The translations under genes were made by a program, and so were the position numbers. 64,000 bases of DNA from Polaribacter sp. Hel1_85 (lineage in GTDB: Bacteria; Bacteroidota; Bacteroidia; Flavobacteriales; Flavobacteriaceae). The DNA is taken from assembly GCF_000766795.1 (NCBI RefSeq), contig NZ_JPDS01000002.1, positions 501,001 through 565,000 on the forward strand, read 5' to 3'. The first letter of the stretch is position 1. Each line of letters opens with the position of its first letter. Below the pieces are notes generated by a model. It did not search any database, had not been told where the DNA came from, and worked only from the letters and a program-made list of their open reading frames with translations. Shown here one piece after another: positions 26,120 through 36,200 of the stretch.

Positions 26120-26881
26120 TTAAATATCTAACTCAACTACAATTGGACAATGATCTGAATGTTTTGCTTCTGGTAAAATATAAGCTCTCGATATATTTTC
26201 TTTTAAAGGTTCAGAAACCATAGCATAATCTAAACGCCAACCTTTATTATTTGCTCTAGAATTTGCTCTATAACTCCACCAAGAATATTCTTGTTTATCT
26301 TGATTTAAAAAACGGAAACTATCTATAAACCCGCTATTAATAAAATCTCCAATCCAAGTTCTTTCTTCTGGTAAAAACCCAGAAACTCCTTTCATTTTTG
26401 GGTTATGAATATCTATTGCTTCATGGCAAATATTATAATCTCCACAGATTACTAAATTTGGAATTTCTTTCTTTAAATCATTTACATATTCCTGAAATTC
26501 GTCCATAAAGTTGAATTTAAAATCTAATCTTTCTGAATTTGTTCCTGATGGAAGATATAGACTCATAACTGAAACATCGTCAAAATCTACACGAAGGTTT
26601 CTACCTTCAAAATCCATCGATTCTATTCCTGTTCCATATTCTATATGATTTGGCTTTTCTTTACAAAAAACGGCAACAGAAGAGTATCCTTTTTTCTGTG
26701 CAGAAAACCAATAATGGTGAGGATAACCTGCATTTTCAAACAAAGACAAATCTAATTGTTCTTTATGTGCTTTGGTTTCTTGGATGCAAATTACATCTGG
26801 ATTTGCGGCTTCTAACCAATCTAAAAATCCTTTCTTTAAAGCTGCTCTAATTCCGTTTACATTGTATGATATTATTTTCAT
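26120..26881 (-). CDS. xth: Exodeoxyribonuclease III
   Basis: A 253-residue AP endonuclease/3' exonuclease of base excision repair. Motifs: SYNVNGIRAALKKGFLDWL (residues 4-22), CIQETKA with the metal-binding glutamate, CGDYNICHEAIDIHNP (about 146-161), WWSYRANSRANNKGWRLDY and the terminal KHSDHCPIVVEL catalytic His. Its start overlaps the stop of the small upstream membrane gene by four bases. Confidence 0.95.
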   Translation of the reverse strand: MKIISYNVNGIRAALKKGFLDWLEAANPDVICIQETKAHKEQLDLSLFENAGYPHHYWFSAQKKGYSSVAVFCKEKPNHIEYGTGIESMDFEGRNLRVDFDDVSVMSLYLPSGTNSERLDFKFNFMDEFQEYVNDLKKEIPNLVICGDYNICHEAIDIHNPKMKGVSGFLPEERTWIGDFINSGFIDSFRFLNQDKQEYSWWSYRANSRANNKGWRLDYAMVSEPLKENISRAYILPEAKHSDHCPIVVELDI

Positions 26882-27108
26882 TTATCTAAAATAATTGAGT
26901 TTTTAAGAAAAATCCAGGTAATTTGTTTGAACTTTCCTGTTTGATTTTCTATTATCTTTTTTCTTGGTGATAAAATATAAGCTAAAGGACCACAAATCCC
27001 AACTTTTAAAAGAAAATTATCTGTTGTATAAATTTGATCAAAAATGAATAAAAAAAGCACTAATAAGACCGGATAAATTAACCAATATGTTTTTTTAAAT
27101 AATTTCAT
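26878..27108 (-). CDS. Small membrane protein of unknown function, 76 residues
   Basis: Two hydrophobic segments (IYPVLLVLFLFIFDQIY and LLKVGICGPLAYIL) separated by a short polar loop, followed by a basic tail (SPRKKIIENQTGKFKQ). I do not recognise a family. Its position, one base after scoB and overlapping xth by four bases, supports real translation as part of the scoA-scoB-xth unit. Confidence 0.65.
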   Translation of the reverse strand: MKLFKKTYWLIYPVLLVLFLFIFDQIYTTDNFLLKVGICGPLAYILSPRKKIIENQTGKFKQITWIFLKNSIILDK

Positions 27109-27109
27109 A

Positions 27110-27766
27110 TTAAATACTCATTTCTAGAATTTCTCCATTTATAACTAAAGTGCCTTCTGTTGCTTTTTTAATTTCTTCAATAGAAACTCCAGGAGCTCTT
27201 TCTAATAAATGAAACGCATTATTTTTTACCTCTAATACAGCCAAATTAGTAACTACTTTAGTTACGCAACCAACCCCTGTTAAGGGTAAAGAACATTTTT
27301 TTAATATCTTAGATTCACCACGTTTATTGGTGTGCATCATTGCAACTATAATATTTTCTGCAGATGCAACTAAATCCATTGCACCACCCATTCCTTTTAC
27401 CATTTTTCCTGGAATTTTCCAGTTAGCAATATCACCATTTTCTGCAACTTCCATTGCTCCAAGAATTGTTAAATGTACGTGTTTACCACGAATCATTGCA
27501 AAACTCATTGACGAATCAAAAAAGCTTGCTCCTGGCATTGTGGTTATGGTTTGTTTTCCTGCATTTATAATATCTGCGTCTTCTTCTCCTTCAAAAGGAA
27601 AAGGCCCCATTCCTAAAACTCCGTTTTCACTTTGAAATTCTACTTCAATATCATCTCTTACATAATTAGCAACTAAAGTTGGAATCCCAATTCCTAAGTT
27701 TACGTAAAATCCATCTTGAACTTCTTGTGCAATTCTTTTTGCTATACCATTTTTATCTAAAGCCAT
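27110..27766 (-). CDS. scoB: 3-oxoacid CoA-transferase, subunit B
   Basis: A 218-residue beta subunit of succinyl-CoA:3-ketoacid CoA-transferase. It has GFYVNLGIGIPTLVANYV, the catalytic glutamate in FQSENGVLGMGPFP (about residue 46), and AMEVAENGDIANWKIPGKMVKGMGGAMDLV. With ScoA it moves CoA from succinyl-CoA to acetoacetate, in ketone-body or branched-chain breakdown. Two bases after scoA. Confidence 0.95.
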   Translation of the reverse strand: MALDKNGIAKRIAQEVQDGFYVNLGIGIPTLVANYVRDDIEVEFQSENGVLGMGPFPFEGEEDADIINAGKQTITTMPGASFFDSSMSFAMIRGKHVHLTILGAMEVAENGDIANWKIPGKMVKGMGGAMDLVASAENIIVAMMHTNKRGESKILKKCSLPLTGVGCVTKVVTNLAVLEVKNNAFHLLERAPGVSIEEIKKATEGTLVINGEILEMSI

Positions 27767-27768
27767 AA

Positions 27769-28470
27769 CTAATTTCTTTGTCTTACAGTTCGTTGTTCAA
27801 TTCTCTTTTCATAATCTTTTCCTTGAAAGATTCTTTGTACAAATATTCCTGGAATATGAATATTATTTGGTTCAAGTTCTCCAACAGGAACTAATTCTTC
27901 AACTTCTGCAACTGTAATTGTTGCAGCTCCACACATATTTGGATTAAAATTTCTTGAAGTTCCTTTAAAAATTAAATTCCCTGCAGCATCACCTTTCCAA
28001 GCTTTTACAAATGCAAAATCTGCTTTAAATGCAGGCTCCAAAACATACATTTTTCCATCAAAATCTCTTGTTTCTTTTCCTTCTGCAACTTCAGTTCCAT
28101 AACCAGCAGGTGTATAAAATGCAGGAAAACCAGCTTGTGCAGCTCTACATTTTTCTGCTAAAGTTCCTTGGGGTGTTAATTCTACCTCTAATTCACCTGA
28201 TAACATTTGACGCTCAAACTCATCGTTTTCGCCAACATAAGAAGAAATCATTTTTTTGATTTGTTTATTTTGAAGAAGTAATCCTAATCCAAAATCATCA
28301 ACACCTGCATTGTTAGAAATACAAGTAACATCTCTAATATCTAATTTGACCAATTCTGAAATAGCATTTTCTGGAATTCCACACAAACCAAAACCTCCAA
28401 GCATAAAAGTCATTCCACTTTTAACACCCTGTAAAGCTTCTTGTACGTTGTTTACTTTTTTATTTATCAT
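27769..28470 (-). CDS. scoA: 3-oxoacid CoA-transferase, subunit A
   Basis: A 233-residue alpha subunit, partner of ScoB. It shows [15 protein letters not shown] (the glycine-rich CoA-binding loop, about residues 21-35), [31 protein letters not shown] and [20 protein letters not shown]. It heads the run scoA-scoB-small membrane protein-xth. No promoter was identified with confidence in the 68 bp before it. Confidence 0.95.
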   Translation of the reverse strand: MINKKVNNVQEALQGVKSGMTFMLGGFGLCGIPENAISELVKLDIRDVTCISNNAGVDDFGLGLLLQNKQIKKMISSYVGENDEFERQMLSGELEVELTPQGTLAEKCRAAQAGFPAFYTPAGYGTEVAEGKETRDFDGKMYVLEPAFKADFAFVKAWKGDAAGNLIFKGTSRNFNPNMCGAATITVAEVEELVPVGELEPNNIHIPGIFVQRIFQGKDYEKRIEQRTVRQRN

Positions 28471-28538
28471 ACTAATTCTCTTTATGATTTATATTTAAAA
28501 ATACTAAAATTAGTTCAATACAAGTAAATTTAGCAAAA

Positions 28539-30818
28539 TTAAAAGTCTGTATCTTCTTCTGGAATTACCTCTTTCTTGTCATCATCTTTTTTATCAGATT
28601 TATCTACACAATTAATATTGATTGATAAATTGTCTGGTTTTTCAAAATCTTCTTGACTGATATTTAATGTTTTATCAGCATAACATTTTTGCATAAATAA
28701 AGCCCAAGATGGTAAAGACATTGTTGCTCCTTGTCCTTTATCAATTCCTGCAAAATGAGTTGATCTATCTTCTCCACCTGTCCAAACTCCTGTTGCTAAA
28801 TTTGGTACAATTCCCATAAACCAACCATCAGATTGATTTTGTGTAGTACCTGTTTTACCAGCAATTGGGTTTGTAAATTTATAAGGATGACCTGTTATAT
28901 AACTTGCTTTTTTCCATGGTAAACGTAAACGAACACCAGAACCAGATTGTGTTACTCCTTTTAATAAATCTAACACCACATAAGCAGATTCTTCACTTAA
29001 AACCTCTTTAGTTTCTGGTATAAATTCTTGTAAAACAGTTCCGTTTTTATCTTCAATTCTTGTTAAAATCATTGGTGAAACTCGTAAACCTTTATTTGCA
29101 AACGTAGAATAGGCACTTACCATTTCTATTAAAGATAAATCTACTGCTCCTAGTGCAATTGATGGATTTGCTTGAATTTCGCTCTCAATACCTGCAGATG
29201 TTGCTAAACGTGCTACGTTTTCTGGAGAAACCATATCTATTAATCTTGCCGACATTGTATTTACAGAACCTGCTAAACCATCTTTTAAAGTAAGCATTCC
29301 TCCATACTTTTTATTAGAATTTTCTGGTGTCCATTCTTCTGGAATTCCATATTTTCCTTTAGGTATTGTATATGGTATATTAGGAAACTCTTCACAAGGA
29401 GATAATTTTAATTGATTAATGGCTGTTGCATATACAAAAGGCTTAAAAGTAGAACCAACTTGTCTTTTTTGCTGAGCAACTGCATCATATTTAAAATGTT
29501 TATTATCTATACCTCCAACCCACGCTTTTATATGACCAGATTGTGGTTCAATTGACAATAATCCTGAACGTAAAAAGTATTTATAATATCTTATAGAATC
29601 GTTTGGAGACATAAGGGTGTCTTTATTTCCTTTCCAAGAAAAAACACTCATTTTTGTTTTTGTTTTGAAAACCTTATCAATATATTTATTAGATTTTCCT
29701 GCAATTTTTAAACGCTTATATCTATCAGAATTTTTCTTAGCTCTATCTAAAATCCCTTTAATTTGATCTTTTTCTAAATCGTAAAAAGGAGCCGTTTTAT
29801 TTCTTTTTTGTTCCTTAAAAAAGTACGATTGTAAATTAGACATATGTTCTTCAATAGCTTCTTCTGCATACTTTTGCATACGAGAATCTATGGTTACATA
29901 AATTTTTAAACCATCTCTAAAAATATTATATTCTTCACCATTTGGTTTTGGGTTGTTTTGTACCCATTTTCTAAGTACTTTTTGTAAATGAGATCTAAAA
30001 TAAGTTGCAGATCCATCACTATGACCTTCTTTATGAATATCTAAACCTAAGTCTAATTTTTGCAAAGAATCTTTTTCCTGTAGTGTAATAAACGCACTTC
30101 TATTCATTTGTTTTAAAACAACATTTCTACGTTGTTTTACCCTTTCTTCTCTTCTTAGAGGGTTGTATAATGATGAATTTTTTAACATCCCAACTAACAT
30201 AGCAGATTCTTGTACATCTAATTCTTTTGGTTCTTTACCAAAATAAATTCTTGCTGCGGAACGAATACCAACTGCCTGGTTTAAGAAATCGTATTTATTT
30301 AAATACATGGTTAAAATTTCTTGCTTGGTGTATTGCTTTTCTAATTTTAGTGCTACAACCCATTCTTTAACTTTTTGACCAATTCTTAAAAAAATGTTTC
30401 TAGAAGCTCTTCCAGTAAACAACATTTTAGCCAATTGCTGCGTAATTGTACTTGCTCCTCCACTTCCTGGTTTTAATACTGCTCTTGCTGTACTGTAAAA
30501 ATCAATACCAGAATGTTCAAAAAAACGTTCATCTTCTGTTGCTACTAATGCTTTTACTAAATTGTCTGGTAAAGCTTTAAATTTTATTGGTGTTCTATTT
30601 TCTGTAGCATATTTACCTAATGTTTTTCCATCAGCAGAAATAACTTCTGTAGCTAAGTTATTTTCTGGATTTTCTAATTCTTCAAACGTTGGTAAAGCTC
30701 CTAAAAACCCCCATGAAGCAAATAAAAATATTAATATTAGTAACGAAAACCCTCCAAGAACGATTCCCCAAAACCATTTGATATATTTTTTAAAACTTGT
30801 CACTTTTTTTGTTGTCAT
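28539..30818 (-). CDS. Bifunctional penicillin-binding protein 1A
   Basis: A 759-residue class A PBP that polymerises and cross-links peptidoglycan. One N-terminal membrane helix (FWGIVLGGFSLLILIFLFAS), a glycosyltransferase domain with ATEDERFFEHSGIDF and GGASTITQQLAKMLF, and a transpeptidase domain with the active serine in QVGSTFKPFVYA (about 445-456), the SVN triad (about 500) and GKTGTTQNQSDGWF. The tail is acidic and lysine-rich (KSDKKDDDKKEVIPEEDTDF). It lies 71 bp after gldH on the same strand. Confidence 0.95.
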   Translation of the reverse strand: MTTKKVTSFKKYIKWFWGIVLGGFSLLILIFLFASWGFLGALPTFEELENPENNLATEVISADGKTLGKYATENRTPIKFKALPDNLVKALVATEDERFFEHSGIDFYSTARAVLKPGSGGASTITQQLAKMLFTGRASRNIFLRIGQKVKEWVVALKLEKQYTKQEILTMYLNKYDFLNQAVGIRSAARIYFGKEPKELDVQESAMLVGMLKNSSLYNPLRREERVKQRRNVVLKQMNRSAFITLQEKDSLQKLDLGLDIHKEGHSDGSATYFRSHLQKVLRKWVQNNPKPNGEEYNIFRDGLKIYVTIDSRMQKYAEEAIEEHMSNLQSYFFKEQKRNKTAPFYDLEKDQIKGILDRAKKNSDRYKRLKIAGKSNKYIDKVFKTKTKMSVFSWKGNKDTLMSPNDSIRYYKYFLRSGLLSIEPQSGHIKAWVGGIDNKHFKYDAVAQQKRQVGSTFKPFVYATAINQLKLSPCEEFPNIPYTIPKGKYGIPEEWTPENSNKKYGGMLTLKDGLAGSVNTMSARLIDMVSPENVARLATSAGIESEIQANPSIALGAVDLSLIEMVSAYSTFANKGLRVSPMILTRIEDKNGTVLQEFIPETKEVLSEESAYVVLDLLKGVTQSGSGVRLRLPWKKASYITGHPYKFTNPIAGKTGTTQNQSDGWFMGIVPNLATGVWTGGEDRSTHFAGIDKGQGATMSLPSWALFMQKCYADKTLNISQEDFEKPDNLSININCVDKSDKKDDDKKEVIPEEDTDF

Positions 30819-30889
30819 AATAAAAATTACTTCTCAATATTTTTGAGATTTCTTTAATTTGTCTTTCCCGTGAAAACGGGAATTTATTT

Positions 30890-31384
30890 CTAATTTTCTA
30901 TGCTAAAACCAACATCTTGAATTCCTTTTAAAAATTCAATTGGATTAATAGCGCCATTTTTTCGCATTGCGTGATGTACATTAAACATGTATTTTCCAGA
31001 AACTGGAAACGTCTTTTTTTCCTTATAAAATAATTTATTTTCTTTAATCTCTGTAAAACCAGTACCTAAAAATCTACCCATTTCATCTGCCATTTCGTAT
31101 TGTAAAGTATCTACAACAATGGTTTTATTTGGAAAAATAAGCTCCGTAATAACATACAAATTACTATATCCATACTCATTATTATTTCTAATATTGATAA
31201 ATAAATTTTTGGGTGAAATTGTATCTTTTACATCAAACTCAAACAATACTTTTTCATTCGCTTTCCAACCTTCATTATCAATTGATTTATATTCATTAAA
31301 ATCAACCTTATCATTACAAGAAAACATTAAAAAAACAGATACTAAAACAATTGAAAACTTATTTATTTTCAGAATTGTTGTCAT
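30890..31384 (-). CDS. gldH: Gliding motility lipoprotein GldH
   Basis: A 164-residue lipoprotein (lipobox MFSC, cysteine about residue 23) with the GldH features: WKANEKVLFEFDVKDTISPKNLFINIRNNNEYGYSNLYV in outline, and YMFNVHHAMRKN near the C-terminus. GldH is needed for gliding and for T9SS function in Flavobacterium. Its start overlaps the end of ricT by 26 bp, a known pairing in flavobacteria. A CCCGT-gaaa-ACGGG hairpin follows its stop codon (30867-30880) without a T-run. Confidence 0.9.
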   Translation of the reverse strand: MTTILKINKFSIVLVSVFLMFSCNDKVDFNEYKSIDNEGWKANEKVLFEFDVKDTISPKNLFINIRNNNEYGYSNLYVITELIFPNKTIVVDTLQYEMADEMGRFLGTGFTEIKENKLFYKEKKTFPVSGKYMFNVHHAMRKNGAINPIEFLKGIQDVGFSIEN

Positions 31385-32780
31385 TTTTTGGATTATTATT
31401 TTTACGATTTTTATTATTTCTTCTTGGTTTATTTACCTTCTTAACCTCTCCTTCTGGTTGCTTTGCTTTTGCTTGAGTTTTTGGTTTTTGCCTAGACTGA
31501 GGTTTTGGTTTCTGTTGATTATTCTGCTTATTTGGGTTATTATTAGATTGCTTTCTTGCCTGTGGTTTCCTTTTTTGATTTGGATTTGGCTTTTGCTTAT
31601 TATTATTGTTAGCAACTGCAGCCACAGGTTTTTTCTTATTTCTATTTCTGTTATTTCTTTTACGTTTGCTAGTTTTAGGCGCATCAAAACGTGTTAAACT
31701 ATCTTGACCAACAGCATCCTCAAAATCTACTTTTACAGGAATCTCTACATCAGCTTCATATTCTTCTAACGAAATAGATTTCTCATTATTTTTATTGAGA
31801 TCAATTATTTCTAGAACTTGATCTAAAGTAAGTCTAAACCATTTGAAACGTTCTTCTTTATATGTGTACCAAAGATGATTTTTAAAAATATCCATCTTTA
31901 CAAAAACAGCATCTCCTTTCTCTGTTTTTAAAACAACATCTTGTTTTGGAAACGTTTTTAAAGCATCTAAATAGGTTTCTAGCTCAAAGTTTAAACAACA
32001 TTTAAGCTTGCCACATTGTCCTGCTAATTTTAATGGATTTAAAGACAATTGTTGATAACGAGCTGCAGATGTTGTTACTTTTCTAAAATCTGTTAACCAA
32101 GTAGAACAGCATAATTCTCTACCACAAGAACCAACGCCGCCTAAACGTGCAGCTTCTTGCCTTGCGCCTACTTGTTTCATTTCTACACGAATAGAAAAAG
32201 CACTTGCTAAATCTCTAATTAATTGTCTAAAATCTACTCTTGTATCTGCTGTATAATAGAAAGTTGCTTTGTTTCCATCACCTTGATATTCTACATCAGA
32301 TAATTTCATTTGCAAACCTAAACGTCCTAAAATTTCTCTTCCTCTTCTTTGAGTTTCTTCTTCTTTTGCTCTTGCTTGCTGCCAAATATCAATATCTCTT
32401 TGACTTGCTTTTCTGTAAATTTTCTTTACATCTTCATGATCTGCAGTGATTTTGCGCTTTTTCATTTGCACTTTTACCAATTCTCCTGCCAAAGAAACTG
32501 TACCAATATCGTGCCCAGGAGAACCTTCTGTAGCTACAATATCTCCCATTGTTATGGGTAAATTATCAGGGTTTTTATAGAAATGTTTTCTTCCGTTCTT
32601 GAAACGAACTTCAAAAATATTGAATCTTTCTTGTCCACTTGGTAGAGTCATGTTAGACAACCAATCGAAAACGGCAAGTTTATTACTACCACTTCCACAA
32701 GTTCCTGTACCACAATTACCATTACTCTTACAACCTTTTGGTACTCCATTTTCTGTTGTACCACAACTTCCACATGCCAT
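31359..32780 (-). CDS. ricT: PSP1-domain protein, RicT-like, with a basic asparagine/lysine-rich tail
   Basis: A 473-residue protein. Residues 1-35 hold a cysteine cluster (MACGSCGTTENGVPKGCKSNGNCG in outline), about 40-290 the PSP1/RicT domain with GSCGRELCCSTWLTDF and LAGQCGKLKCCLNFE, the cysteines that bind an iron-sulfur cluster in Bacillus RicT. From about residue 370 the chain is a low-complexity Asn/Lys/Gln/Pro tail with RKRNNRNRNKKKP and similar, likely disordered and RNA-binding. In Bacillus the RicAFT complex helps RNase Y mature mRNA; no RNase Y partner is visible here. The tail length is variable in Bacteroidota. Confidence 0.88.
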   Translation of the reverse strand: MACGSCGTTENGVPKGCKSNGNCGTGTCGSGSNKLAVFDWLSNMTLPSGQERFNIFEVRFKNGRKHFYKNPDNLPITMGDIVATEGSPGHDIGTVSLAGELVKVQMKKRKITADHEDVKKIYRKASQRDIDIWQQARAKEEETQRRGREILGRLGLQMKLSDVEYQGDGNKATFYYTADTRVDFRQLIRDLASAFSIRVEMKQVGARQEAARLGGVGSCGRELCCSTWLTDFRKVTTSAARYQQLSLNPLKLAGQCGKLKCCLNFELETYLDALKTFPKQDVVLKTEKGDAVFVKMDIFKNHLWYTYKEERFKWFRLTLDQVLEIIDLNKNNEKSISLEEYEADVEIPVKVDFEDAVGQDSLTRFDAPKTSKRKRNNRNRNKKKPVAAVANNNNKQKPNPNQKRKPQARKQSNNNPNKQNNQQKPKPQSRQKPKTQAKAKQPEGEVKKVNKPRRNNKNRKNNNPKNDNNSENK

Positions 32781-33150
32781 GTAAGTATATATATTTTTAT
32801 AGTTGATATTCTTTAAGGATTATTATTAGCAGCAAATCCACTAAAAAACAACTCTATAAAGGCCAAAAACCTCTTGGTTCATAAATTGATTATCAAGCTA
32901 ATACAAAAACATCGCCTAATCTTCACTAATTCGTAAATATACGCATTCTCTAAGAATGAAAAAATACCAAAATTAAAGTTCTTAGAACTACTTTTTTGAT
33001 TCTACATCAAAAGTAGTATAATCCTTTTATTAAATTTTATTCTTTTTAGAATCCGCATCCTTTTAATGAGAATTTGTAGAAAAAAATAAACTGTTGTTAT
33101 TTCTCTAATTCGTAAAATACACGAATTCTAAAGGAATGAGGTAAGGTGTT
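32781..33150. other. Long intergenic region with a degenerate 35-bp direct repeat
   Basis: No gene is visible in these 370 bp. CTAATTCGTAAA-led elements occur twice, at 32926-32959 and 33105-33139, about 80 percent alike by eye; each ends in a short inverted repeat around GAATGA. Between them (32989-33014) lies a hairpin ACTACTTTT ... AAAGTAGT with a two-base bulge. No TAnnTTTG box for ricT is clear. Confidence 0.4.
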
Positions 33151-33189
33151 AAAAAAAAAAAGCTACTGAAAATTCAGTAGCTTTTTTTA
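33151..33189. terminator. Terminator after the LRR protein gene
   Basis: AGCTACTGAA-aa-TTCAGTAGCT (33161-33182) flanked by a run of A on the left and T on the right; on the minus strand it lies 19 bp beyond the stop codon at 33208. Confidence 0.85.
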
Positions 33190-33207
33190 AAAAATGGGGG
33201 ATTAAAA

Positions 33208-36200
33208 TTATCTTTTAATCAATTTTGCGTTTACAAAACCTTTATCTGTACTAGTTTTTACAAAGTAAATTCCAGATGGTAAATGCGCTACACTTATAGT
33301 TTCTTTTGTTGTTTTAACAACTCTTTTTCCAACTAAATTAAAAATTTCAACTGATTTTAATTGTAAACCATTAGATATAGAAATCTTAATAATTGATGCC
33401 GCTGGATTAGGATAAATATTAATGTTGTTTTTTAAGAAATTATCATCTATTGATAATGAAGCGTTACAAGATGTACTGTAAATTGCTGTAGCATCTTTTT
33501 TCCAATTTTCATTCGCTTCTGCATCTGCAACATTATCAACCTCAATACACCCTAAGTTAGCATTACCTGTAACATCAACAATTTCTAAAGTTGAATTGTT
33601 TCCATTTTTTAAATTTAAGAAAGTTAATTTATTGTTTCTAGCAATTAACTCAGTGATATTTTTAACTTCAGAAATATCTATGCTTTCTATTAAATTATCA
33701 GATAGAATTAGCTTTTTAACATTATTTTCTGTTCTATTAAAACTTCTTTTTTCACCTGTTGTTTTAGATTGTACTATAACAGAATTTGCTTTTAATAAAG
33801 AACTAACATCTGTAATAATGTTTCCAGAAACATCAATTATATCTGCATTAGTAAATGCTTCTAAACCTATTACATTAGAAATATTTTTACCTGTTAAATC
33901 TAATGTCCCTGTAAATGCCTGTGCTTCTTCGTAGGTTATTTCTCCATCTCCATCTGTATCTAGACCTGTTGCAGTTACTAGAGCTGTTTCTAATTCTTCA
34001 TCTGTTGTATATACAGTCCATTCTGAATTACAATCTGTATTATAATTAGCATCTTGGTCTTTATCAGTCCAATTTGTATTAGAAAAAGCTACATCATCAA
34101 CTGCAATACAAGTTAAATTTGGATTGTTATTAATACTAAAAGTTGTAATTAAAGAGTTTGTACCATTTTTTAAATATGCTCTTTCTAAAGAATTGTTTGC
34201 TAATAATAATTTTGTAAGAAGTGTATTTTGATTAACATCAATATTAACTATAGAATTTGATCTTAAATCTAATTCATGTATTTGAGTGTTTTCTGTAACA
34301 TCTATCCCTGTTAATGAATTATTATCTACTCTTAAGATTTCTAAATTTATATTATTGCTAACATCTAAAGAAGTTAAAGTATTATGCTGACAAGATAATA
34401 TTTCTAAAACAGTATTATTCGTTACATCTAACCAAGTTAATTTCGTTTTACTTGTATTTAAATTCTTTAATAATGGCTGATTTGAAATATCTAAAGATGT
34501 AATATCATTTGTACCACAACCTAAAATTTCTAATCCAGTATTATTTGTAACATCTAAAGTTGTAAGTTTATTATTATCTACCGTTAAAATTGTTAAAACT
34601 GTATTGTTTGTTACATCAATAGCTGCTATATTATTTGCTCCACAACTTAGAGCTTCTAATGACACATTGTTTGTAACATCTAAACTTGGTATTTGATTTG
34701 CTTCACAACTTAGAGTGATTAAGGCTGTATTATTTGAAACATCTAAACTTTCAATAAAATTAAATTGACATGCTAATTCCACCAAACCTAAACTATTAGA
34801 AACATCTATACTCGTTAAATCATTAAATTGAGCAAAAACAGTTTCTAAACCTGTGTTTGAAGATAGGTTTAAACTTACTAATTCATTTCCTCTTACATCT
34901 AAATAAACAAGTTCTGCAAAATCTTGTATTCCTGTTAAATCTGCGATGTTTAAATCTGAAATTGTTAATTCAGCAATTGTTTCAATATCAGAAGTTAAAA
35001 CTTCACCATTAATTATTCCATCACTATCAATATTTTGGTCTATTAATGCTTGCTCAAAATTTGCATCTAATATCTGTGTGTAATCTGACGCATTTGGACA
35101 AACTGTACTATTATAATTCGTCTGAGCATCTTTGTTACCTAAATTTGATACTGCATTTACATCATCTACTAAAACACATTCTAATAAAGGGTTTTTACTG
35201 ATATCAAACTGTGTAATATTTGCATTGTTTCCATTCTGAATATTTAAACTCTCTAATGCATTATTCTCTACTCTAATTACTGTTAAGCCTCCATTTGTAC
35301 TTAAGTCTAAAGATGTAATTTGATTGTAAGCAAATCCTATTTGTCTTAAGGCTGTATTTGTTGAAACATCTAATGCTGTAAGCATATTACTTGCCACAAA
35401 GAACTCTTCTAAGGCAACATTGGTTGAAACATCTACACTTGTTGATCCTGTTGTTGATAAATTTAATCTCGTTAAATTTATGTTTGTAGCAACATTTATG
35501 TTTCCTAAATTGGCATTGTTATTTAACGTTAAGTTTAATAATGCTGTGTTCTGACTTACATCTACTGCGCCTGTTAAATTATTAGCATTTCCTTGTAACT
35601 TAGTCAATAAAGTATTGTTACTAACATCAATTGCTGTTAATTGGTTGCTTGCAAAATCTAACTCTAATAATCCTGTTTGATTTGAAACATCTAGTGTTGT
35701 TAACTCATTCTCCGAAATATCAAGCACTCTCAACAATGGATTGTTACTTACATCTAAACTCGTAATCGCATTATTGGTTGCTTCCAACTTTTCTAATAAT
35801 ACATTGTTCGTAATATCTAAAGAAGTTAAAACTTTACCTTCAATAACTGTTTGATTACTTGTATATAATTCTCTTAATTGTAAATTGTTGGATAAATCAA
35901 TACTTGTTATTGGAGCATTATAAATATTCAATACTTCTAAATCTCTAAACGCTTCGATTCCAGTGAAATCTGTTATCGTATTAATTGGTGATGATAAAGT
36001 GGTTACAACTTCTAAATCAGTAGTTAAGGCTTTTCCATTGATAACGCCATCTGAATCAATATTTAAATCAATCAAACGTTGCTCAAAATTTGCATCTGGT
36101 ATCTGTGTGTAATCGGATGCTGAAAAACATGCTACACTAGAATAACTTGTCTGTGCATCTTTGTTGTTTAAATTTGAAACTACATTCTCATCATCTACTA

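Noticed and set aside
30866..30882. Terminator between gldH and PBP1A
   Set aside because: CCCGT-gaaa-ACGGG forms a stable hairpin but lacks a T-run on the minus strand; it may be a processing or stability element.
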